NCBI RefSeq assembly: GCF_000472785.1
Contig: NZ_AXAL01000024.1
Location: 55,158-119,157 of the forward strand
Reading direction: 5' to 3'
DNA from: Mesorhizobium loti CJ3sym
GTDB taxonomy: Bacteria > Pseudomonadota > Alphaproteobacteria > Rhizobiales > Rhizobiaceae
Length of the DNA stretch: 64,000 bases
Shown: in pieces, positions 46,873-55,753 of the stretch
How the letters are laid out: every line of letters starts with the position of its first letter
Position numbering within the stretch: position 1 is the first letter of the stretch
Notes under the pieces: generated by a model
What the model saw: the letters and a program-made list of their open reading frames with translations, nothing else
Told to the model about the DNA's origin: nothing
Database searches by the model: none
Position numbers and translations under genes: made by a program

Positions 46873-47568
46873 TCAGTTGGCAGCCCGTGAAAAGCTCGCC
46901 ATGTGAAACGCCTGACCTTCCGGCGGATAGCGGTAGGCAGTGCCATAGGGACAGGCATTGCGGTCGAGGCAACCGCCATCGCGGCACGGCCCGCCATTCG
47001 CTCCCCGCACATGTGCCAGGCAGGACTGATAGGCGAAGCCTTCCCTGGAATAGGCGTCGACCGGACAGGATTTCAGGCAGGGTTTCTCGACGCAGGCATC
47101 ACAAAGGTGGATTGCCTCGCGAGCCTCCGGAAGCGCAATCTCCTCCTCGAACAGCAACGCGCCGCGATAGGCATGCCAAAGCCCGTATTGCGGATGCATG
47201 AGGATGCCGAGAGGCGACTGCTTTAGTCCCTCCGCCCGCATCGCCCATTGCTGGAACGGCAGATAGGGCTTGTCCGAAGGCGAAACCGCCCGCGCGCCAA
47301 ATGCCTGCGCTACGTCGCCGATGACCTGCCGAGACCAGCTGTCGAGGGGATTGGCGATTGTCTGTGGCTGCCTCTCGCGCCAGCGCAGGAAATGCGGCCA
47401 GGGCGCCGCGCCCGCCTGCCCGACCAGCAGCACGGACCTTGCCGGCCCGCCAGTAGCGCCCGTTGTCGGTGCTTCGCCTGGCGCAAAATTGAAGCCGCCA
47501 CGAAGAATAAGGCCGTTGGCAAGAAGCGCCGCAGCGATACTGTCAACGCTGCCGGCGCGCGCAATCAT
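46873..47568 (-). CDS. QueG-like 4Fe-4S ferredoxin of the corrinoid cluster
   Basis: This 231-residue protein ends in a Cys-rich domain with two ferredoxin-like clusters: C156-x2-C159-x4-C164-x3-C168-P, then C183, C195, C200 and C206. The pattern and preceding sequence resemble the epoxyqueuosine-reductase (QueG) C-terminus and other corrinoid-linked ferredoxins. It lies 89 bases after mttB2 on the same strand, so it probably serves the MttB pathway, perhaps giving electrons to reduce inactive Co(II). This role is inferred; a true QueG would be larger and catalytic. Confidence 0.7.
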   Translation of the reverse strand: MIARAGSVDSIAAALLANGLILRGGFNFAPGEAPTTGATGGPARSVLLVGQAGAAPWPHFLRWRERQPQTIANPLDSWSRQVIGDVAQAFGARAVSPSDKPYLPFQQWAMRAEGLKQSPLGILMHPQYGLWHAYRGALLFEEEIALPEAREAIHLCDACVEKPCLKSCPVDAYSREGFAYQSCLAHVRGANGGPCRDGGCLDRNACPYGTAYRYPPEGQAFHMASFSRAAN

Positions 47569-47657
47569 CCCTTCTTGACCGGATCGGAGAAAGCGCTCCG
47601 CCAGACTTCCTTGTGGATGATGTTGGCGACTTTAGCCCCGCCTGATTCGGGCTCCTT

Positions 47658-49232
47658 TCAAGTGAAGGCGTCGGGCATCGACCCCTTCTTCTTGGCGATG
47701 AAGTCTTTCAGGGCCTCGTCGATGCTCGGATCGAGATACGGCGCCTCGTAGCTTTCCAGCCAGCGGCGAGCGAGGTCGTTGGCACGCTGCGGCGCGGTCT
47801 TCTCGCCTTCGGCCAGCCATTGTTCGTAGGAATTATTGTCGGCGATGTTGGAGCGGTAGAAAGCGGTCTGGAAATTCGCCTGCGTGTGGTCGCAGCCGAG
47901 ATAGTGGCTGCCCGGTCCGACCTGGCGGATGGCGTCCATCGCTTGGCCATTCTCCGACAGATCGACGCCTTCGGAGAATTTCTGCGTCATGCCGAGCTGG
48001 TCGATGTCCATCATGAATTTTTCGTAGCAGGACGCCAGCCCGCCTTCGAGCCAACCGGCCGAGTGGAGGACAAAGTTGGTGCCGGCAAGGATGGTCGAAT
48101 TCAGCGTGTTGGCGCTTTCATAAGCCGCCTGCGCATCCGGAACCTTGGACGCGCACAGCGAACCGCCGGTGCGGAACGGCAAGCCGAGGCGGCGTGCGAG
48201 CTGTGCGGCGCCATAGGACACCAGCGACGGCTCCGGCGTGCCGAAGGTCGGCGCTCCCGACTGCATCGAGATCGACGAGGCGAAGGTGCCGAAAAGCACC
48301 GGCGCGCCGGGACGGATGAGCTGCGTGAACGAAGCACCGGCCAGCACTTCGGCCAGGACCTGCGTCAGCGTGCCGGCAACCGTCACCGGGCTCATCGCTC
48401 CGGCCAGGATGAACGGCGTGACGATGCAGGCCTGGTTGTGGCGCGAATAGACCTTCAGCGCGCCAAGCATTGTTTCGTCGAACACCATCGGCGAGTTGGC
48501 GTTGATCAGGCTGGTCAGCACCGTGTTGTTCTCGACGAAGTCGTCACCGAACACGATCTTGGCCATGGCCACGGTGTCCTCGGCGCGCTCCGGCGCGGTC
48601 ACCGAGCCCATGAACGGCTTGTCGGAATATTTGATGTGGCTGTAGATCATGTCGAGGTGGCGCTTGTTGACCGGCACATCGACCGGCTCGCAAACCGTGC
48701 CGCCCGAATGGTGGATCGACGGCGCCATATAGGCGAGCTTCACGAAATTCTGGAAATCCTCGATCGTCGCATAGCGCCTGACACCGTCGAGGTCGCGCAC
48801 GAAGGGCGGCCCATAGACCGGCGCGAAAACGGTGGCGTTGCCGCCGATCTGCACCGAGCGCTCGGAATTGCGGGCATGCTGGGTGTAAATGGACGGCGCG
48901 GTCTTGAGCAGCGAGCGGCACAGCCCCTTCGGGAAGTGCACGCGCTCGCCCTTGACGTCGGCGCCGGCCTCTTTCCAAAGCTGCAGCGCTTCCGCATCGT
49001 CACGGAAGATGATGCCGATCTCTTCGAGCACCGTGTCGGTGTTCTTCTCGATCAGCGCCAGCCCTTCCTCGTTCAGCACCTCATAGACGTTGATCTTGCG
49101 CTTGATGTAGGTGAGCTGTGTGCCTGGACCGCCGCCCGAGCGCGCCGCCCTGCGGGCCGCAGCCCCGCCGCTGGCGCCGCGCCCACGCCGCGCGTTTGAC
49201 GCTTCCTGGTCGACTGCCGCGTGTTCGCTCAT
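47658..49232 (-). CDS. MttB-superfamily corrinoid methyltransferase, non-pyrrolysine (copy 2)
   Basis: This 524-residue paralogue of the gene at 26965 shares landmarks across the barrel: CIVTPFILAGAMSPVTVAG, GAPVLFGTFASSISMQSGAP, FRTGGSLCASKVPDAQAAYES and LHSAGWLEGGLASCYEK. It also carries an Arg/Gly-rich leader (ARRGRGASGGAAARRAARSGGG, about residues 14-36). No in-frame TAG occurs. The start at 49232 has GGGAAGAG upstream. It is divergent from the corrinoid protein and followed by a ferredoxin gene. The candidate substrate is a quaternary amine such as glycine betaine; copies 1 and 2 probably differ in substrate. Confidence 0.9.
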   Translation of the reverse strand: MSEHAAVDQEASNARRGRGASGGAAARRAARSGGGPGTQLTYIKRKINVYEVLNEEGLALIEKNTDTVLEEIGIIFRDDAEALQLWKEAGADVKGERVHFPKGLCRSLLKTAPSIYTQHARNSERSVQIGGNATVFAPVYGPPFVRDLDGVRRYATIEDFQNFVKLAYMAPSIHHSGGTVCEPVDVPVNKRHLDMIYSHIKYSDKPFMGSVTAPERAEDTVAMAKIVFGDDFVENNTVLTSLINANSPMVFDETMLGALKVYSRHNQACIVTPFILAGAMSPVTVAGTLTQVLAEVLAGASFTQLIRPGAPVLFGTFASSISMQSGAPTFGTPEPSLVSYGAAQLARRLGLPFRTGGSLCASKVPDAQAAYESANTLNSTILAGTNFVLHSAGWLEGGLASCYEKFMMDIDQLGMTQKFSEGVDLSENGQAMDAIRQVGPGSHYLGCDHTQANFQTAFYRSNIADNNSYEQWLAEGEKTAPQRANDLARRWLESYEAPYLDPSIDEALKDFIAKKKGSMPDAFT

Positions 49233-49358
49233 GATCGCTCTTCCCTGAATATGGCCTGCCTGACGATGGCTGGTCCGTAACCGTTGCTGCCGCATGGCGC
49301 GGCTTTCGCCGGATCGTAGCCATGCACCCTATTCGAAACGGCCCGTCCGCGCCAACGC

Positions 49359-49496
49359 CTGTCGCAAAATCGACAAGAAAACCAATAGATTTTCCAGTCG
49401 CTTTCCTTTTGCGGGAAGTCGCAAATCAGCTATGGATGCATGCCCCTAGCGGGTTAGGTATGAACGCGAATATTTTGTGCCTTGCGACGCAGTCGC
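49359..49496. promoter_or_regulatory. Cluster of GTCGCA half-sites between mttB2 and the corrinoid gene
   Basis: TGTCGCA at 49360 (with CGACA nearby, forming TGTCG-N6-CGACA), AGTCGCAAA at 49417 and TTGCGACGCAGTCGC at 49482 all lie in the divergent promoter interval. Similar half-sites precede mttB1 (26837, 26867) and, more weakly, the operon beginning at 53677 (GCGTCGC near 53587 and ATGTCGT on the minus strand near 53574). A common activator is plausible but unproven. The 49233-49520 interval has no other element that I recognise. Confidence 0.35.
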
Positions 49497-49520
49497 GATG
49501 CCGGCAGGAGCTCGATACAT

Positions 49521-50219
<699 letters not shown>

Positions 50220-50249
50220 TCGGTTCAGCAAGGCGCCTGGCCAACCATC

Positions 50250-50277
50250 AAAGCCGCGCCTTGCAGCGCGGCTTTTT
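50250..50277 (+). terminator. Rho-independent terminator after the corrinoid protein gene
   Basis: A 10-bp stem (AAAGCCGCGC with GCGCGGCTTT) and a CTTGCA loop are followed by further T. It separates the corrinoid gene from the DUF1638 gene and may allow partial readthrough. Confidence 0.85.
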
Positions 50278-50329
50278 CGTTACCAGATGAAGGGTGACCG
50301 CGGCAAACAAAGCCGGTTCGATTGAAATC

Positions 50330-50959
50330 ATGGCCAAGGTGCAAAAAACGCAATCGGATCAAGCAGGCAGGCTTCTGGTCATTGCCTGCGGAATGATCGC
50401 GCGCGAAGTTCTGGCCGTGAAGGGGCAGCTCAAGCTCGACCATCTGGAACTGACCTGTCTTCCCGCGGAATTCCACTTTTACCCCGACCGCATCGCGCCC
50501 GCCATGGACAAGGCGATCGAGAAGGCCAAGGCCGAGGGCTACGAGCATATCTTCGTCGGCTATGCCGATTGCGGCACCGGTGGCCTGCTTGACCGCGTTC
50601 TGGAGAAGCATGGCGTTGAGCGCATGGCCGGCCCGCATTGCTTCGCCTTCTATCAAGGCATGGAGGCCTACGCGAAAATCGCCGATGACGACATGATGTC
50701 CTTCTATATGACGGACTTCCTGTGCCGTCAGTTCGATGCCTTCTTCATGAAGCCGCTCGGCTTGGACAAGCACCCGGAACTGATCAAGGACTATTTCGGC
50801 AACTACGAGAAGCTGATCTATCTCGCACAGACCAACGATCCGGAGCTAGACAAGGTCGCGGAAAAAGCGGCGGCCCTGCTCGGCCTTGCCTATGAGCGGC
50901 GCCCGACCGGCTATGGCGATCTGACAGGCGAACTCGCGCGGGTCGCGGAAGTCGCCTGA
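50330..50959 (+). CDS. DUF1638 protein of the corrinoid methyltransferase cluster
   Basis: This protein of about 209 residues matches DUF1638. LLVIACGMIAREVLAV opens the fold, followed by LELTCLPAEFHFYPDRIAPAM, HIFVGYADCGTGGLLDRVL with conserved Cys, and AGPHCFAFYQGMEAY with Cys and His. The several Cys/His in conserved positions suggest metal or cofactor binding. Families of this type are linked to MttB and corrinoid genes in many genomes, but no function is established to my knowledge. A GTG start at 50294 is an alternative. Confidence 0.82.
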   Translation: MAKVQKTQSDQAGRLLVIACGMIAREVLAVKGQLKLDHLELTCLPAEFHFYPDRIAPAMDKAIEKAKAEGYEHIFVGYADCGTGGLLDRVLEKHGVERMAGPHCFAFYQGMEAYAKIADDDMMSFYMTDFLCRQFDAFFMKPLGLDKHPELIKDYFGNYEKLIYLAQTNDPELDKVAEKAAALLGLAYERRPTGYGDLTGELARVAEVA

Positions 50960-50971
50960 GCGCCATTTGCC

Positions 50972-51895
50972 CTAGGCTGGCCCATTCTCCACCCGCAGCG
51001 CCGCCAGCACATCGGCAAAGCTGGTCGTGCAGACAAAGCCCAGCCTGTCCCTAGCCCGCGACGCGTCATAGACGCGGTCGATTGAGGAAAACATCGTCCA
51101 GCCCTTTCGCGCGTAGAGCGCCTGGAAGTCCGGAAAATACCGCGCGACGACCGACGGGGCGTCGGCGATCAGCGCCGCGCAGTCTTCAGGCCGAAACGGT
51201 GTTGGCGTGCAGACGATAAAGGTATCGAAGCCGAGTTGCGGCGCTTTCTCCAACGCAGCGACATGGGCCTGCGCCGCATCTTGCACCGTCAGCCTGCGAA
51301 ACAGCAACTCATTGGCCTTGGTGTTGGCATCCGACTGTTCGATCGCATGCGCCATGTCATCGGCTTCGGGAAAGAAGCGGGCCGTGCGCAGCACGACCAC
51401 CGGCAGACCATGCTGAAGATGATAGAGGCGGCAAAGATGTTCGGCTGAAAGCTTGGTGACGCCATAGATGTTGCGCGGCTCGGGCGACATCGCTTCCGTC
51501 AGCCAGGCGGCCTTGCGCGCGCCGCCGCTAAACCCGTCGCGTATCGCTTGCGAAATCATCAGCGAGGTCGTCGAGGTGAAGACGAAGCGCTGCACGCCGT
51601 TCGCCACCGCTGCGTCCAGCAGGTTGAGCGTGCCCTGCACATTGGTGGCGACGAAATCGCTGTTGGCGCGGCTCTCTATGTTGGGTTTGTGCAGAGCGCC
51701 GCTGTGAATGATGGCTTCGATTCTGTTGTCACGAACGGCTCGCATGACAAGCTCACGATCCGCAATCGAGCCGACAATTTGGGTCTCTGTCGATGCGACA
51801 GGATCAAGTCCCGTCACCTCATGACCAAGGCCGCGCAGCAGCGGCGCCAGTGCGCTGCCCAGCCAACCCGACGACCCCGTCAGCAAGATTCGCAT
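50972..51895 (-). CDS. NAD(P)-dependent epimerase/dehydratase (extended SDR)
   Basis: This 307-residue extended short-chain dehydrogenase has LLTGSSGWLGSALAPLL (G-x2-G-x2-G) and NIYGVTKLSAEHLCRL (YxxxK catalytic pair). It would act on a nucleotide sugar or a related substrate. It is convergent with the DUF1638 gene and interrupts the corrinoid cluster, so its membership in the pathway is doubtful. Confidence 0.88.
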   Translation of the reverse strand: MRILLTGSSGWLGSALAPLLRGLGHEVTGLDPVASTETQIVGSIADRELVMRAVRDNRIEAIIHSGALHKPNIESRANSDFVATNVQGTLNLLDAAVANGVQRFVFTSTTSLMISQAIRDGFSGGARKAAWLTEAMSPEPRNIYGVTKLSAEHLCRLYHLQHGLPVVVLRTARFFPEADDMAHAIEQSDANTKANELLFRRLTVQDAAQAHVAALEKAPQLGFDTFIVCTPTPFRPEDCAALIADAPSVVARYFPDFQALYARKGWTMFSSIDRVYDASRARDRLGFVCTTSFADVLAALRVENGPA

Positions 51896-52027
51896 TCGTC
51901 ACACCATGATTTTGACCGGCAACGCTGTTAAGCACGGATGAAAGGCGCAAGCGACCCGATTAGTCAGGCACCAACCTGCAGGGGCGCAGCTCCAGACATC
52001 AACTGCCACTAGCCTCGGGAGCCCCGG

Positions 52028-52603
52028 ATGATCCTTCGCCCACTGCTTGCCGCCATCGGCCTGTTCTGCTGCACCTTGCCCGCCCTTGCCGACGGCCAGC
52101 TGCAGAAAATCATCACTCCTGCCGACAAGGCCCGGCTCGACAAATATGACGAGACCCGCAAGGCGGCGCTCGCCGAGGCGAAAGCAGGCGACCCTGCCGA
52201 TGTCCAGCAGCTCGATGCCTTGTTGGCCAAGCCGCTGGTGTCCTTCTCCGACAAGGACCTGACCGGCAACTGGCAATGCCGCACCATCAAGGCCGGCGAG
52301 ACCAGCCCGCTCGTCATCTATGGCTGGTTCAAGTGCAAGGTGACCGACGATGGTTCGGGCTGGCGGCTGGAAAAGATCAGCGGTTCGCAGCGCACCAAGG
52401 GCCGCTTCTTCGACGATGGCGAGAAACGCGCGATCTATCTTGGCGTCGGCTACGTCAACAGCGATCCCGCAAAACCCTATGGCAGCGGCCCGCAGACCGA
52501 CCAAGTCGGCTATGCCTTCCGCACCGGCGCCAAGGAATGGCGCATTGAATTTCCCGCGCCCTACTATGAATCGAAGCTCGATATCATCGAATTCAAGCGT
52601 TGA
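52028..52603 (+). CDS. Exported DUF4893-type protein
   Basis: This 191-residue protein has a signal peptide (MILRPLLAAIGLFCCTLPALA, then DGQ) and a mature domain with LTGNWQCRTIKAG and QVGYAFRTGAKEWRIEFPAPYYESKLDIIE, resembling the DUF4893 family. It should be periplasmic. The function is unknown, and the neighbours give no clear clue. Confidence 0.75.
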   Translation: MILRPLLAAIGLFCCTLPALADGQLQKIITPADKARLDKYDETRKAALAEAKAGDPADVQQLDALLAKPLVSFSDKDLTGNWQCRTIKAGETSPLVIYGWFKCKVTDDGSGWRLEKISGSQRTKGRFFDDGEKRAIYLGVGYVNSDPAKPYGSGPQTDQVGYAFRTGAKEWRIEFPAPYYESKLDIIEFKR

Positions 52604-52698
52604 GCCGTACCGACCGCCGATCACCAAGGATTAACCCGGACGCTCTAGCATAACGGGCGCCGGGATCCGGCATCGGTTGCATCTTTCCGGCGCGCACC

Positions 52699-53472
52699 AT
52701 GGAACCCCAGAAGTCTAACATCGTCGTCGTCACCGAAGGTGGCCCGCACATCTGGGCGGTCATCAACGCCATCGTCGACAGCCTGGGTCCTGTCAACGTT
52801 ATCCTCGAAACGCCTGAATCCAAAAAGCAATTGCTGGTCAGGCGCGCCCGGCGCCAGGGTTGGGTCTCGGTCATCGGCCAGTTGGGCACGATGGTGCTGA
52901 CGCGCCTGGGAAAGCGCTTCTTCGCCGGTCATGCCGAGCAGATGATCGCTGAGCAGAAAATGCAGACCGAGCCGAAACCGGGGCAGTCGATCATCCATGT
53001 CACCTCGGCCAACGCGCCGGAATGCCTGGATGCCATCGCAAGGCTCCAGCCGGGTGTCGTGTTTCTCGCCGGCTGCCGGATGCTGACCCGCGACACGCTG
53101 TCGAAAATCGCTTGTCCCGTCATCAACTACCACGCCGGCATCACGCCCAAATACCGCGGCATGAACGGTGGCTACTGGGCGCTGGTATCAGGCGACGCGC
53201 AAAATTTCGGCACCACCGTTCTGCTGGTCGATGCCGGCGTCGACACTGGCGGCGCACTGCGGCAAGCGCGCGGCAAACCCGAACGCGGGGATAGCATTTC
53301 GAGCTATGCGCTGCGGCAAGCCTCGTTCTCGCGCGACATCTGCGTGGAGGCGGTCCGCGATGTACTGGCTGGAAAACGCGCCACCATCGATCCAGGCCTG
53401 CCGTCACGGCAATGGTATCACCCGACGATCTGGTTCTACATCTGGACGGGCCTCCGAACCGGCATCTGGTAG
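52699..53472 (+). CDS. Formyltransferase-family protein
   Basis: This 257-residue protein has the catalytic Asn-His-Asp arrangement of the formyltransferase fold: INYHAGITPKYRGMNGGYW (with the usual HxGxxP-like spacing) and VLLVDAGVDTGGAL for the Asp. The family transfers formyl groups from 10-formyl-tetrahydrofolate to amino groups (methionyl-tRNA, sugars, purine precursors). The short length excludes Fmt. It sits 200 bases before the methyl-THF operon, but an involvement in that folate pathway is only a guess; sugar formylation is as likely. Confidence 0.75.
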   Translation: MEPQKSNIVVVTEGGPHIWAVINAIVDSLGPVNVILETPESKKQLLVRRARRQGWVSVIGQLGTMVLTRLGKRFFAGHAEQMIAEQKMQTEPKPGQSIIHVTSANAPECLDAIARLQPGVVFLAGCRMLTRDTLSKIACPVINYHAGITPKYRGMNGGYWALVSGDAQNFGTTVLLVDAGVDTGGALRQARGKPERGDSISSYALRQASFSRDICVEAVRDVLAGKRATIDPGLPSRQWYHPTIWFYIWTGLRTGIW

Positions 53473-53676
53473 GGTCTTGCCGGCCCGGAACCGGGCAAGG
53501 CACGACGGCTTTTTCGGCGCGTCGGACCCGTCGCAGGCGCACGTCACAAACGAATAAACACACCTTTCATTTTACGACATTGAAATGCGTCGCTTTTGAA
53601 TGCGCGCGCGTCGTCCCATAACAAGCGGCCCCACTGCGCATGCGGCAATGCTCGATAGTTCGAGGAGCGAGAATTC

Positions 53677-53979
53677 ATGGCCGATCTTATCGTCGTCTAC
53701 TGGCGCGACATCCCTGCTCAAATCATCGTCAAGAAGGGCCGGCAGAACGCCAAGCGCGAACTGCCTTTGCGCTTCACCGAGGCGATCGACATGTGCGCCA
53801 TGCGCACCGGCGCCGGCGGCACCGACGACTATCTGGCCGAATGGCGCAAGGCCGATCCGATCCCTGTTGGCGACGATCTCGAAGCCGAGGTTGAAAAGGC
53901 TTTTCAGGACCTCGACATGAAATATGACCGTGAGCGGCTGGTCGCTCTGGTCAAGGCGGGCGGCAAAGAAAATGTCTGA
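53677..53979 (+). CDS. CvfC-type 'virulence factor' domain protein
   Basis: This 100-residue soluble protein resembles the Virulence_fact domain found in staphylococcal CvfC. VVYWRDIPAQIIVKKGR opens it, then RFTEAIDMCAMRTGAGGTDDYLAEWRK. In rhizobia it recurs as the first gene of an operon with MetV/MetF-like genes. Its stop lies 7 bases inside the next gene, so the two are coupled. The start at 53677 has GAGGAGCGAG upstream. The biochemical role is unknown; a small adaptor or chaperone for the reductase is one possibility. Confidence 0.75.
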   Translation: MADLIVVYWRDIPAQIIVKKGRQNAKRELPLRFTEAIDMCAMRTGAGGTDDYLAEWRKADPIPVGDDLEAEVEKAFQDLDMKYDRERLVALVKAGGKENV

Positions 53980-54586
53980 AACCACTCCTGTCAAAAATGA
54001 TGGGCCGGCGGTTACCCAGGCCACCCAGGTCAAGAAGGCAGCGCCGAAATCCGACTACAAGCCGGCCGATGTGTCGCCGCAGCGGCGCGTGCAGCGCTCG
54101 TTTGCGATCAGGCTGTGGTCGATCCGCCATTCCCGCTTGCTCGAATGGTTCTATGCGCGGTTTGCCGACACCTTCCTGTTGCTGCACCCGCTTTGGAAAG
54201 GCCTTGGCTACGGGCGCGTCGAGGCGCCGATCAAGTTCGTTGAAAAACGCGTCAAAGGCTTCATGTTCGACTGCCGCATGTGCGGCCAGTGCATCCTGTC
54301 GTCGACCGGCATGTCGTGCCCGATGAACTGCCCCAAGCAGCTGCGCAACGGTCCGTGCGGCGGCGTGCGCGCCAACGGCAATTGCGAGGTCGAGCCCGAT
54401 ATGCCTTGCGTCTGGGTCAAGGCCTGGGAAGGCTCCAAGAACATGGTCAACTCAGACAAGATCCTGACCGTGCAGAAGCCGGTCGACCAGTCGTTGCGCG
54501 AAACCTCCGCCTGGCTGCGTGTCACCGCGCAGGCGGCGGCAGCCCGCGAAGCCGCGGCCGCCCCCAAGACCGGAGCCGCGGCATGA
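53972..54586 (+). CDS. metV: MetV-like iron-sulfur/zinc subunit of methylenetetrahydrofolate reductase
   Basis: This 204-residue protein carries the MTHFR C-terminal domain (MetV) as a separate gene. Eight Cys lie between residues 101 and 146: FDCRMCGQC, CPMNC, GPCGGV, GNC and MPC. This pattern matches MetV of acetogenic methylenetetrahydrofolate reductases. The first 90 residues are basic, with aromatic-rich helices (LLEWFYARFADTFLLLHPLW). The C-terminus is Ala-rich. It overlaps the genes before (8 bases) and after (ATGA), so it is made together with MetF, and should form a complex that oxidises methyl-THF to methylene-THF in this context. Confidence 0.8.
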   Translation: MSETTPVKNDGPAVTQATQVKKAAPKSDYKPADVSPQRRVQRSFAIRLWSIRHSRLLEWFYARFADTFLLLHPLWKGLGYGRVEAPIKFVEKRVKGFMFDCRMCGQCILSSTGMSCPMNCPKQLRNGPCGGVRANGNCEVEPDMPCVWVKAWEGSKNMVNSDKILTVQKPVDQSLRETSAWLRVTAQAAAAREAAAAPKTGAAA

Positions 54587-55674
54587 TCGGCCACCAGCGC
54601 GACGAGAACCCGGCCGGCATTCACCTGCCGCTCGACCCCCTGCCCGGCCACACCTCGCGCGGCCGGCTCGAGCGCGTGCTGCGGCGCGGCGAGTTCGCGG
54701 TGACCACCGAGCTCAACCCGCCCGACAGCGCCGACCCGGAAGACGTCTATAACAGGGCGAAGATCTTCGATGGCTGGGTCGACGCCATCAACGCCGTCGA
54801 CGCCTCAGGCGCCAACTGCCACATGTCGTCGGTCGGCATCTGCGCGCTGCTGACCCGCATGGGCTATGCCCCGATCATGCAGATCGCCTGCCGTGACAAG
54901 AACCGCATCGCCATCCAGGGCGACGTGCTGGGCGGGGCGGCGATGGGCGTCGCCAACATGCTGTGCCTCACCGGCGACGGCGTGCAAGCCGGCGACCAGC
55001 CCGGCGCCAAACCGGTGTTCGATCTCGATTCCATGTCGCTGCTCGAAACCTGCCGCATCATGCGTGACAACGGCAAGTTCCTGTCCGGCCGCAAGCTCAC
55101 CACGCCGCCGCAGCTGTTCCTGGGTGCGGCCGTCAATCCGTTCGCGCCGCCCTTCGACTTCCGCCCCATCCATCTCGGCAAGAAGATCGCCGCCGGCGCG
55201 CAGTTCGTGCAGACGCAGTATTGCTTCGACGTGCCGATGTTCAGGACCTTCATGCAGAAGGCCCGCGATCTCGGCCACACCGAGAAGGTGTTCGTGCTGT
55301 GCGGCGTCGGCCCGCTCGCTTCGGCCAAGACAGCCAAGTGGATCCGCTCCAACGTGCCGGGAATTCATATCCCGGACGCCATCATCAAGCGGCTGGAAGG
55401 CGCGCAGGACCAGAAGAAGGAAGGCAAGCAGCTCTGCACCGACATCATCAACGAGGTGAAGGAAATCCCAGGCGTCGCCGGCATCCATGTGATGGCCTAC
55501 CGCCAGGAGGAATATGTCGCCGAGATCGTCGATGAATCGGGCGTGCTGAAGGGCCGCCAGCCGTGGAAACGCGAGATCCGCCGCGACGACCAGATGGTCG
55601 CCGACCGGCTCGACCACATATTGCATGACGACATTACCGAAACGCAGGTGGACATGGTAAAGACCGCGCACTGA
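54583..55674 (+). CDS. metF: MetF-like methylenetetrahydrofolate reductase subunit
   Basis: This 363-residue TIM-barrel flavoprotein belongs to the MetF family. FAVTTELNPPDSADPEDV matches the N-terminal barrel start, IACRDKNRIAIQGDVLGGA and NMLCLTGDGVQAGD form the folate and flavin contact regions, and FVQTQYCFDVPMFRTF is the family motif around the catalytic barrel end. It overlaps metV by ATGA. In the corrinoid cluster it most likely works in the oxidative direction from methyl-THF. Whether NAD(P) or another acceptor is used is not clear. Confidence 0.88.
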   Translation: MIGHQRDENPAGIHLPLDPLPGHTSRGRLERVLRRGEFAVTTELNPPDSADPEDVYNRAKIFDGWVDAINAVDASGANCHMSSVGICALLTRMGYAPIMQIACRDKNRIAIQGDVLGGAAMGVANMLCLTGDGVQAGDQPGAKPVFDLDSMSLLETCRIMRDNGKFLSGRKLTTPPQLFLGAAVNPFAPPFDFRPIHLGKKIAAGAQFVQTQYCFDVPMFRTFMQKARDLGHTEKVFVLCGVGPLASAKTAKWIRSNVPGIHIPDAIIKRLEGAQDQKKEGKQLCTDIINEVKEIPGVAGIHVMAYRQEEYVAEIVDESGVLKGRQPWKREIRRDDQMVADRLDHILHDDITETQVDMVKTAH

Positions 55675-55715
55675 AAACGCGGCCGATCACCAGACCCTGG
55701 AACGAAACCAGAGAC

Positions 55716-55737
55716 GATATAAAGAGCACTTTATATC
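55716..55737. promoter_or_regulatory. Perfect operator GATATAAAG-N4-CTTTATATC before the MeTr gene
   Basis: Nine-base perfect inverted arms surround AGCA, ending 16 bases before the MeTr start. The sequence differs from the bmt site (36249-36270) by one base in the arms. Its closeness to the start suggests repression, as for ArsR-type methionine or S-adenosylhomocysteine sensors. Confidence 0.7.
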
Positions 55738-55753
55738 AAGGCGGAGAGACTTC

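Noticed and set aside
26965..49232. Pyrrolysine-type MttB genes
   Set aside because: Neither MttB gene has an in-frame TAG, and no pyrrolysine tRNA or pyl genes are in the window. These are non-pyrrolysine superfamily members.
53473..53530. A terminator after the formyltransferase gene
   Set aside because: The stem CTTGCC with GGCAAG is short and interrupted and has no T run, so I did not list it.
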